Shown here: positions 6,643 through 14,500 of the stretch, piece after piece | Layout of the letters: every line of letters starts with the position of its first letter | Numbering within the stretch: the first letter of the stretch is position 1 | DNA from: CAZRGV01 sp964599655 | GTDB lineage: Bacteria > Planctomycetota > Planctomycetia > Isosphaerales > Isosphaeraceae | NCBI GenBank assembly: GCA_964599655.1 | Contig: CAZRGV010000133.1 | Span: 1-16,149, forward strand | Direction: 5' to 3' | Length of the DNA stretch: 16,149 bases | Position numbers and translations under genes: made by a program | Notes under the pieces: generated by a model | What the model was told of the DNA's origin: nothing | The model's input: the letters and a program-made list of their open reading frames with translations, nothing else | The model's database searches: none

Positions 6643-7974
6643 ATGGCGTTTCGTCATCGGACGGACTGCGAGGGATTCCACCGTCGGGACTTCCTCAAGA
6701 TCGGCGCCGCGGGGCTCTTCGGACTGAGCTTGCCGGACCTGCTCCGGCTCGAAGCGAAGGCGAAGGCCCGTTCGAAATCCGGTCAACAGGCCGAGTCGGT
6801 CATCATGGTGTGGCTGGCGGGCGGGCCAGCGACGATCGACATGTGGGACCTCAAGCCGGAGGCCCCCGAGACGATCCGGGGCGAGTTCCAGCCGATCGAC
6901 ACGCGGGCCAGCGGCGTGCGGATCTCGCAGCATCTTCCGAAGATGGCCGACGTGGCCGACAAGGTCACGATCGTCCGCTCGATCTACCACACGATTCCCT
7001 CGCACGGGCCGGCGACGGTGTTCATGACCACCGGAAACAAGCCGACCCCGGCCTTGCAGTATCCCTCGATGGGCTCGCTGGCCACGAAGCTGCTGCCGTC
7101 GGAACCAGGGGTTCCGCCGTACGTCACCTTCAATGACCTTCGAGGCGGCCTGGCGGGCGGAGCGGGCTACCTCGGCACGGCGTACAACCCGTTCGTCGTG
7201 GAAGGCAACGGGGCGCGCGGCAAGGCGGCCAGCAACCTCCGGGTTCGCGGCATCTCGCTCCCCAACGGCTTCAGCCTCGACGCGCTGCAAGACCGCGAGC
7301 GTCTCGTGCAAGGGTTCGATCGGACCTTCCGCGAGGCCGACAAGCGATCGGACCTGATCGACGGTCTCGACACCTTCCACAAGCAGGCGATCGAGATTCT
7401 TCGGTCGGACAAGACGAAGCGCGCCTTTGAGCTGAACGAAGAACCAGAGAGTTTGCGCGATCGCTACGGCCTGAACGCGTTCGGCCAGGGCGCCTTGGCG
7501 GCCCGCCGGCTGGTTCAGGCGGGCGTGCGGTTCGTGACCATCAGCATCGGCGGCTGGGACACCCACCGGGGGAACTTCGACAGCCTCTCGAAACGGCTCC
7601 TGCCGCAGCTCGACCAGACCCTGTCGGCCTTGATCCAGGACCTCGACGATCGCGGCATGCTCGATCGCACGATCGTCTACTGCGCCGGCGAGTTCGGCCG
7701 CACGCCGAAGGTGAACAAGACCGCCGGCCGCGATCACTGGGCCCGATCGATGGCCGTGGTTCTGGCCGGTGGCGGCTTCCGCCGAGGCTACGCTCACGGC
7801 TCGACCGACGAAAGCGGCATGGCCCCGGCCAGTGACCCCTGCACCCCTGACGACATCGCCGCGACCATCTTCCACCGGCTGGGGATTGATCCCCACACCG
7901 AGCTGATGACCTCGACCGGACGGCCGATGCAACTCTTCCGCAACGGCAACGTCGTCTCGACGCTGCTGGTCTGA
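6643..7974 (+). CDS. DUF1501 protein, Tat-exported, alkaline-phosphatase-like fold
   Basis: The product is 443 residues. ATG at 6643 has a strong AAAGGAG site 6 nt upstream. The N-terminus holds a twin-arginine signal, HRRDFLKIGAAGLFGL (13-28), so the protein is probably exported folded, often with a bound metal. Family hallmarks are WLAGGPATIDMWD (57-69), GGWDTHRGNFD (303-313), GEFGRTP (349-355) and GRDHW (362-366); the Asp/His/Glu residues in them match the metal-site pattern of the alkaline phosphatase/sulfatase superfamily to which DUF1501 is assigned. Substrate unknown. The gene lies 77 bp after the PSCyt2/PSD1 gene on the same strand with no terminator between, so the two are almost certainly co-transcribed and probably act on the same extracytoplasmic substrate. 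A strong hairpin 12 nt after its stop closes the operon. Confidence 0.95.
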   Translation: MAFRHRTDCEGFHRRDFLKIGAAGLFGLSLPDLLRLEAKAKARSKSGQQAESVIMVWLAGGPATIDMWDLKPEAPETIRGEFQPIDTRASGVRISQHLPKMADVADKVTIVRSIYHTIPSHGPATVFMTTGNKPTPALQYPSMGSLATKLLPSEPGVPPYVTFNDLRGGLAGGAGYLGTAYNPFVVEGNGARGKAASNLRVRGISLPNGFSLDALQDRERLVQGFDRTFREADKRSDLIDGLDTFHKQAIEILRSDKTKRAFELNEEPESLRDRYGLNAFGQGALAARRLVQAGVRFVTISIGGWDTHRGNFDSLSKRLLPQLDQTLSALIQDLDDRGMLDRTIVYCAGEFGRTPKVNKTAGRDHWARSMAVVLAGGGFRRGYAHGSTDESGMAPASDPCTPDDIAATIFHRLGIDPHTELMTSTGRPMQLFRNGNVVSTLLV

Positions 7975-7985
7975 AGCGACAACCT

Positions 7986-8024
7986 GGTGGTCGGAGGAGG
8001 CCCTCAAGGCGTCCTCCGATCACC
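7986..8024 (+). terminator. Operon-ending 13-bp stem-loop
   Basis: GGTGGTCGGAGGA (7986-7998) pairs with TCCTCCGATCACC (8012-8024) with one G-U pair. An inner GCC/GGC stem (8000-8002 and 8008-8010) closes a CTCAA loop. It begins 12 nt after the DUF1501 stop codon. No U-tract follows. Confidence 0.65.
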
Positions 8025-8416
8025 TGAGAATCCGTCCTCGGGAAAAAACAAGCCGATCCTTCTCCAGTTTCCCATCCTTCCGCGACGACATATCTAACGC
8101 CGGGTTCTCAGCCTCGATTCCGCCTCGAAACCTTGAGGCGGATTGTGCTCGCGCGGACCGAATGCGAGTTCGTCGCGCGAGCTCCACGAACGGGATGTTG
8201 CTCCGGCTCTGCCAGCCTGGGCGGAGTATCCTCGACGTTCCCAGGGCTCGAGCCTCCGGGCGGTTCTTCGACCGTGGACTCGCTCGCGCCGATCTTCGGC
8301 GGAGGCCGGCGACGATTCGCCGTCCGCTCGTTGACCTCGCCAGGCCGACACACAGACGTGCATCCCGTGACGCTCGGACCTTCCCCAATCACCCCGAGTG
8401 TTCAGGATCCATTCCG
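8025..8416. other. Non-coding interval before the PaaK-like gene
   Basis: About 390 bp without a convincing gene. It holds a short A6 run (8043-8048) and a hairpin, TCCGCCTCGA/TTGAGGCGGA (8119-8128 and 8133-8142, including one G-U pair, loop AACC). No clear -35/-10 pair is seen. From 8162 the frame of the next gene is open, but its translation is Arg/Pro-rich low-complexity sequence unlike a protein domain, so I treat it as leader. Confidence 0.4.
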
Positions 8417-9913
8417 ATGCTCTTGTTCGCCCTCCGCTCGTTAGCGCTGAATCGTGCCCGCCGGATGGACCCGTTGAAGGTCGAGGCGATCCAGAAGAGG
8501 CGATTGCGGGCCCTGGTTCGGCTGGCCGTCGAGCGGTCGCCCTTCTACCGCGAGAAATATCGGGGAATCGACCTCGACCGGTTCACGCTCGCGGACCTTC
8601 CACCCACGAACAAGCGTGAGTTGATGGCGAACTTCGACCGGGCCGTGACCGACACGATCGTCCGCCGCGCCGAGTTGGAGCGGTTCGTGGACAATCCTGA
8701 GAACGAGGGGCGACTCTTTCTGGGCCGGTTCGCGCCCAGTCACACGTCGGGCAGCCAGGGCCAGCCCATGCTGATGGTGCAGGAACGAAGGCACCTGGAA
8801 TTGCTTTTCGGCCTGCAAATGACCCGAGGCAAGGTGGGCAAGGTGAGCGCCGGCGAGGCGATTCGACGATTTCGCGAACCCGCACGGCTGGCGATCGTCA
8901 CGTTGAAGAAAGGGTTCTACCCCTCGGCCTCCTCGTTCGAGTACATGCCCCGGCAAACACGGTGGTTCATGCGGGTCTTGCGGCTGTCGCAAACCGACCC
9001 GGATGTGATCGAACGCCTGAACACATTTCGACCCACGGTACTGACGGCCTACGCGGGCGTCCTGGAGATGCTGGCCCTCGAAGCCCTCGCCGGCCGCCTC
9101 CGGCTCGCGCCCGAACTCGAGCAGGTCGTCAACAATAGCGAGGTGCTCACCGACCGAGCTCGCGAACGGATCGAGGCCGCGTTCGGGCTTCACGTGATGA
9201 ACAACTACGCGACGGGCGAATGCCCCTTCCTCAGTAATGCCTGCCCGACCGACGAAGGTGCTCACATCAACGCCGACTGGGCCATCCTCGAAGTGGTCGA
9301 CAACGACAACCGGCCGGTACCCGACGGAACACCCGGCCAGAAGGTGCTCATCACAAACCTCGCCAATACCGTGCAACCGTTCATTCGTTACGAGATCGGC
9401 GACGTGGTGACCATGGCGGACGCGCCTTGCCGTTGCGGCAGCCGGCTACCGAGGGTCCGCCGCATCGAGGGGCGGACGGCCGCCACCTTCTGGATCAAGG
9501 ACGGCGACCACTACCGGCAAATCATCAACAGCGTGTTCAAAAATGCGTTTGACTATACGCGCGAGGTCCGCGAGTGGCAGGCGGTGCAGACCGATCGCAA
9601 CCGCATCCGGATCGCGCTGGAGCTTCTCCCTGGCGCCGTGCTGGATGAACCCCACGCCTGGCAGGCAATCGATCGCCAGCTCTCGATGTATGGCTACAAG
9701 GGGACCGTGGATCTCCAGCTCGAAGTGGTTCCCAGGCTGGCCGCCGACCCGAAAACGGGCAAGTTCCGCCGCATGGTCAGCCTGGTCGGAGCCCCCCCGG
9801 AGGTGACCGCCACGGACGGGGCCAAGCTCCGGATCGATCCCGCCGAGCCAGTGCCCGGACCCGTCGGTTTGACGATCGGGAACGCCACGAGACAGAACGG
9901 GCCCCGATCGTAG
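8417..9913 (+). CDS. PaaK/CapK-type adenylate-forming enzyme (phenylacetate-CoA ligase family)
   Basis: The product is a 498-residue cytoplasmic ANL-superfamily enzyme that would activate a carboxylate with ATP. I start at ATG 8417, preceded by AGGA at 9 nt; the longer in-frame start at 8162 adds 85 Arg-rich residues unlike the family. Motifs: phosphate loop SHTSGSQGQP (108-117, variant of the usual TSGTTGxP); A5-like NNYATGE (262-268); IRYEIGDV with D329, the likely ribose-binding Asp; CRCGSRLPRV (338-347), the CxCG region typical of PaaK-like proteins; and TGKFRR (447-452) with K449 as the probable catalytic lysine. At 498 residues it is longer than PaaK (about 430-440), with an extra tail from about 460. 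No phenylacetate-degradation genes are nearby, so the acid substrate is unknown; relatives also occur in polysaccharide loci. It is convergent with the sulfatase gene, 27 bp away. Confidence 0.85.
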   Translation: MLLFALRSLALNRARRMDPLKVEAIQKRRLRALVRLAVERSPFYREKYRGIDLDRFTLADLPPTNKRELMANFDRAVTDTIVRRAELERFVDNPENEGRLFLGRFAPSHTSGSQGQPMLMVQERRHLELLFGLQMTRGKVGKVSAGEAIRRFREPARLAIVTLKKGFYPSASSFEYMPRQTRWFMRVLRLSQTDPDVIERLNTFRPTVLTAYAGVLEMLALEALAGRLRLAPELEQVVNNSEVLTDRARERIEAAFGLHVMNNYATGECPFLSNACPTDEGAHINADWAILEVVDNDNRPVPDGTPGQKVLITNLANTVQPFIRYEIGDVVTMADAPCRCGSRLPRVRRIEGRTAATFWIKDGDHYRQIINSVFKNAFDYTREVREWQAVQTDRNRIRIALELLPGAVLDEPHAWQAIDRQLSMYGYKGTVDLQLEVVPRLAADPKTGKFRRMVSLVGAPPEVTATDGAKLRIDPAEPVPGPVGLTIGNATRQNGPRS

Positions 9914-9920
9914 GATCGGG
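9903..9920. terminator. Stem-loop with the stop codon in its loop, between convergent genes
   Basis: CCCGATC (9903-9909) pairs perfectly with GATCGGG (9914-9920). The GTAG tetraloop contains the TAG stop codon (9911-9913) of the PaaK-like gene. Two further base pairs can form beyond one mismatch (9900-9901 with 9922-9923). Being symmetric, it could act on both converging transcripts. No clear U-tract follows on either strand. Confidence 0.5.
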
Positions 9921-9940
9921 ACCGAAGGCGCGATTTCCCC

Positions 9941-11356
9941 TTATTTGCGAACCGGCATCTGGGCATCCACGGCCTTGAGCCAGTCGTGGAGTTTCCGGCG
10001 CAGTTGCCCGGCCCGCTCCGGCATGCGCGCGGCAAGGTCGTGATGTTCTCCAAGGTCGTCCCTGATGTTGTAGAACTCGACACGATCCTCTTCGTAGAAT
10101 TCAATCAGTTTGAAGTCGCCTTGGCGGATCGCGCCTCCGGGTTTGCCGCCTTGGTTGCTGTAGTGGGGGTAGTGCCAGTAGAGGGCGTCACGGTCGATCG
10201 TGCCCGACTGCTTGAGCAGAGGAACCAGGCTCACCCCTTCGAGAAGTTGCCCGGCGGGGCGTGGAACGCCGGCCAGTTCAAGAAGGGTCGGATAGAAGTC
10301 GACGCTCGACACCGGCACATCGCAGCGGCTGTTCGGCTCGATCACGCCGCGCCAGACGACGATCAGCGGCTCTCGAATCCCTCCCTCGTAAAGATGCCCC
10401 TTGCCGGCGCGGAGCGGCGCGTTTGAGGTCGCGGGAGTATGCGGCCCTTCCTGAGTCGCGAGTCCACCATTGTCGGACATGAAGACGACCAGGGTGCGAT
10501 CCAGGAGTTTGCATTCCTCCAGCGCTTTCATCACGCGGCCGACACTCTCGTCGAGGCTCTCGACCATCGCCGCGTAATAGGGATTGTCGCGCGGTCCTTT
10601 GGGGATGGTCTTCGCCTGGTATTTCTCGAGCAGATCGGATCGTGGCTGAATCGGAATATGCACAGCGAAGTGCGGGAAATACAAAAAGAACGGATGATCT
10701 TTGTTTTGTTCGATGAACTTGACGGCCTCGGTGGTGAGGTGGTCGGTCAGGTAGTCTTTCGGATCGACGGGGGCGCGAAGACCCGGTAGGTCGAAGCCCT
10801 TCTCGGGGTTGCGAGGGAAGTAGCCGGGCGGTGAGCCGCTTTCGGTTCCGGCGATGTTGAGCTCGAAGCCCTGTTCGCTCGGCCCGAAGCCCGGCCCGCC
10901 GAGATGCCACTTGCCGATACTGGCCGTCGCATAGCCGTCCATCTTTAGCGCCTCGGCCAGCGTGACCTCGTCGAGCGGTAATTGCTGCTCGAAATCGGGG
11001 CAACGGAGACTCTGGTCGGGCCGGTCGCGGCGTCCAGGAATCCAGTCGGTCAGATGGAGCCGCGCGGGATACTTTCCGCTCAGGATGCTCGCCCGGGTCG
11101 GCGAGCAGACCGGGCAAGCGGCATACGCCGAGGTGAACCGCATCCCGCGCGACGCCAGCCGATCGATGTTCGGCGTCTCATAAAAGCCGCTTCCGAAGCA
11201 ACCGATATCAGCCCAACCGAGGTCATCCGCAAGGATGAACACGATGTTTGGTTTCGATGCTTGATCCCGCGTTTCCGCCGCCGCCAGGCCGCGCGTTGCC
11301 ATCAGCGGCGGAGCGGAGAGCACCGCCGCGAGCAGAACCGCTCTCGAAGCCGCCAT
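9941..11356 (-). CDS. Secreted arylsulfatase-type sulfatase (formylglycine-dependent)
   Basis: The product is 471 residues and would hydrolyse sulfate esters outside the cytoplasm, for example on sulfated polysaccharides. I place the start at ATG 11354-11356, with GGGGAGA about 7 nt upstream, opening into a signal peptide (MAASRAVLLAAVL, cleavage near LAAAE); a start at 11467 would put 37 polar residues in front. Motifs: PNIVFILADDLGW with metal ligands D44/D45; CSPTRASILSG with C84, the Cys-type formylglycine site (C-x-P-x-R); GKWHLGG (H151); MSDNGG with D295/N296; and GKGHLYEGGIREP (K319). The catalytic set is complete, so it should be active if a formylglycine-generating enzyme or radical maturase is encoded elsewhere. 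It lies 160 bp downstream of the sortilin-like gene on the same strand, with a strong hairpin between. Substrate not predictable. Confidence 0.94.
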   Translation of the reverse strand: MAASRAVLLAAVLSAPPLMATRGLAAAETRDQASKPNIVFILADDLGWADIGCFGSGFYETPNIDRLASRGMRFTSAYAACPVCSPTRASILSGKYPARLHLTDWIPGRRDRPDQSLRCPDFEQQLPLDEVTLAEALKMDGYATASIGKWHLGGPGFGPSEQGFELNIAGTESGSPPGYFPRNPEKGFDLPGLRAPVDPKDYLTDHLTTEAVKFIEQNKDHPFFLYFPHFAVHIPIQPRSDLLEKYQAKTIPKGPRDNPYYAAMVESLDESVGRVMKALEECKLLDRTLVVFMSDNGGLATQEGPHTPATSNAPLRAGKGHLYEGGIREPLIVVWRGVIEPNSRCDVPVSSVDFYPTLLELAGVPRPAGQLLEGVSLVPLLKQSGTIDRDALYWHYPHYSNQGGKPGGAIRQGDFKLIEFYEEDRVEFYNIRDDLGEHHDLAARMPERAGQLRRKLHDWLKAVDAQMPVRK

Positions 11357-11444
11357 CGTGATTTCTCCCCTGGTTGCGGAACGGCCTTCCATCGACGTTT
11401 CGATACCGATGGCCGTGGATATCCGAGCCCATGGTAACGACGGC

Positions 11445-11492
11445 GGTCCGCGCGTGCGAGAGGCCACCTTCTCGGCTCGTCACGCGCGGGCT
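11445..11492 (-). terminator. Long stem-loop between sortilin-like and sulfatase genes
   Basis: GGTCCGCGCGTG (11445-11456) pairs with 11481-11492 (9 Watson-Crick pairs in a row, then two G-U pairs and one G-C). It continues after a 1-nt bulge into CGAG/CTCG (11457-11460 and 11476-11479), with a 15-nt loop. In the minus-strand transcript it starts 24 nt after the stop codon of the sortilin-like gene and ends about 90 nt before the sulfatase start. It is either a terminator or an intercistronic stabiliser. Confidence 0.5.
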
Positions 11493-11516
11493 GGAGACCG
11501 GACCGAACCGCGTTCA

Positions 11517-14500
11517 TCAGCGATCGATTCGATCGAGTGATTCTTGTTCGTCGTCGTCTTCAAACAAATCCTCGACCTCCTCCGCAGCCAATCCGCTCGA
11601 CGGTCCGTTGGGATCGGGCTCGACCTGGACCGTCCGCGACAGGTCCTTGCCATCGACGGTCAGGACCACGCGATAGGTTCCGGGCGGAACCGGCTGGGGA
11701 CGCGCGGGACCACGACGCGGCTGAGATGGCGGGGCCGCTTCCTCCTCGCTGTTCGAGGGTTCGCCCTGGCCGGGGCCCGCGTCCTGATTGCGGCGGGGCG
11801 GCCGTGGAGCCAGACGCGTCACGTCCCAGATGGCACGATGCAGGCCGGGCTCGCGGCTGGCTTCGAGAGTCCGGAGCACCGTGCCGTCGATGTCCAGAAT
11901 CCGCAGGCTCACCTTCTCGGCCTTCTTCGCCAGGCTGTAGTAAATGGGTACGCCGTTCGGCGGATTCTGGCCGACGAACCGCCGGTTGGTCCGGCCATGG
12001 TTGGGCTCGGCATGCCATTGAACATAGGTGTTGGGACGGAAGAGATGAGACGGGGCGTTGAGAACCTCGGCCGTCGTCTGGCGTAGCGGAGTCGCGTCGA
12101 GGATCCAGAGACTCCGGCCGTGCGTGGCCGCCACGACCTCGCCAACGGTCGGGTGAATCGCGAATTCGTGGACCGCCACCGTGGGCAGGTTCGTGTTGAG
12201 GGATGCCCAGGAGCGGCCCCGATCGACCGAGACGAAGGCAGCGAACTCGGTGCCCAGGAACAGCAGATTCGGATTCTCGAGATCCTCGCGAAGGACGCGT
12301 GTCGAACCTCGCGGCAGCCCCTGGTTGAGCGAGGTCCAGGTCGTTCCGAAATCTTCCGAGACGTAGGCGAGAGGCGCGTCGTCGTCGGATCGGTGGCCGT
12401 CGAACGCCACGTAGACCCGGCCGTCCTCGAATCGCGACGCGTCGAGCGAGGCGACGTACCGAGGTCCGGCGATCCCGACGTTTTTCGAGATCTCGGTCCA
12501 CTCGCCACCGCCGTTTTTCGTCACCCAGAGCGCGCCGTCGTCGGTGCCGACGTAAAGCACGTTCGGGTTGCGGGGCGACTCGGAAATCGCGGTAGCCGAT
12601 CCTCGATCGGTGCGGGTAATCTCGGGGGAAATCACGCGGAGGTCGCTGCCTCGATCGAGCGACCGGAAGACATAATTTCCCGCGCAGTAGTAGATGCGTG
12701 AGTTATGATTTGAAAGCAGAAACGGGGTATTCCAGTTGAATCGATAGGTCTTTCCTTCCGGTGCCCTTGGCCGCAAGAAGGCCACTTCGCCGGTGCGAAG
12801 ATGCCGTCGTCCGAGCGCGCCATTCTGCCCGGTGAAGTAGACCTGGTCGGGGTCGTTGGGATCGACCTGGCAGGAGAAGCCGTCGCCGCCACCGACGTTG
12901 AACCAGTCTTCGTTGATCGGTCCGGTCTGGCTGAGGGTGCGGCTGGGCCCGCCCCAGCTCCCGTTGTCCTGAAGGCCGCCGTAGACGTTGTAGACGCGAC
13001 GAGTGTCGAGCGCGACGTCGTAAAACTGCCCGAGCGCGGCGTGGTTCAGATGATCCCAATGGTCCATCCGGTCCCGGGTCTCGTAGAGACCGCCGTCACA
13101 ACCGACAATCATGTGCCGGCCGTCGCGCGGATCGATCCAGAGCGCGTGCTGGTCGGCGTGAACCCCGCGTCCGCCGTCGGGCCGGAAGGTCTTGCCGCCA
13201 TCGCGGGATCGATAGAGGGAAACTCCGAGAACATACACAAACTGGCTATCTTCGGGATCGACCCGAACCTGGCTAAAATACATGGGCCGAGGATTCAGGC
13301 TGTTGACCCGCTCCCACGACTCGCCGCCGTCGGTCGACCGGTAGACACCGCCATACTGGAAGCCGTCATCCCCCTGACGTCCTTGAACGTTTTCACGCTG
13401 GCCGCCGAGCGAATCGAGGAACGGGTGCTTGGGATCGACCGGGCGGCCGGGTCCCGCCGCGGGGCGTTCGACGAGCGTGACCTCAACCTCGACCGGCTTG
13501 CCGGCCCGGCTGGCTTTCACCATGACTTTGTCACCCGCCTTGTGACCCCGAATTCGCTCAATCAGATCATCATAGGTTCGAATGGGCTTTTCCGCAATCT
13601 CGGTGATGATGTCGCCGGCCTTTAGACCGGCCTTGTCGGCGGGCCCTCCCTCGACCACCTCCGCGAGCTGGGCCTTGTCTTCCCTTTCGTCACCCACGAT
13701 TCCCATGTAGGCGTTGCCTCCCTGCGCCTGCGGCGGTCCACTGCCGATCTTCTCGGATTCGAGGATGATGAAGACCTGATTCGGATCCTTTTGATAATAG
13801 TCGATGCCGATGCGGCCGAGGTTACAGGTGGGGAGTCCCTTGGTGAGCTTGTTCCAGGTTTTGCCGCCGTCGGTCGTCTTGTAGAGGCCGGAGCCGGGGC
13901 CCCATTTCACTTCGGGATCGTTCGTGTCGTAGAGGTCGCGTTTGCGCTGGTAGGTGGCGATCAGGAGGGTTTCGGGGTCGTTCGGGTGCATTCGGATGTC
14001 GATGACGCCGGTCTTGTCGTCGACGTAGTGAATTTTCTCCCAGGTCTTGCCGCCGTCGGTGGTCTTGAAGAGACCGCGCTGCTCGCTGGGTCCGTAGAGC
14101 CGCCCGAGCGCGCCGACGTAGACAATGTCGGGGTTCTTGGGATGAATTACGATGCGACCGATCTGAAACGACTCCTTCAAACCCATGTTGGTCCAGGTTT
14201 TGCCGCCGTCGGTCGACTTGTAGACGCCGTCGCCGTAGGAAACGGAGTTGCGGGGGTTGTTCTCGCCGGTTCCCACCCAGACAATCTTCGGGTCGGAGGG
14301 GGCCACGCAGACGTCGCCGATCGAGACCGTGCTCTCGTGGTCGAACTGGTGCTCGAAGGTCATCCCGCCGTTGACGGTCTTGAGCAGTCCGGCGCTGGCG
14401 GTGGCCACCCAGTAGGTGCTGGGGTCCTCCGGACGCACGGCCAGAGAAACGATTCGCCCACCCATGTTCGCCGGCCCGATCGATCGCCATTCGAGCGGCT

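Noticed and set aside
6310..8007. Open frame of 565 codons on the minus strand
   Set aside because: Antisense to the PSCyt2/PSD1 end and the whole DUF1501 gene, both with clear family motifs; no recognisable domain of its own.
8162..8416. 85-codon in-frame N-terminal extension of the PaaK-like gene
   Set aside because: Arg/Pro-rich, unlike the family N-terminus. The ATG at 8417 has a ribosome-binding site and starts where PaaK-like similarity begins.
11357..11467. 37-codon extension of the sulfatase to 11467
   Set aside because: It would bury the signal peptide. The ATG at 11356 has a strong GGGGAGA site directly upstream.
11521..11535. CGATCGATTCGATCG palindrome considered as a terminator
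   Set aside because: Only one base separates the arms, so no usable hairpin forms, and it encodes the last residues of the propeller protein.
13850..14240. Near-identical ~25-bp repeats, considered as a CRISPR-like or satellite array
   Set aside because: They encode the (S/T)TDGGKTW Asp-box motif of the propeller blades and lie in frame at blade spacing.
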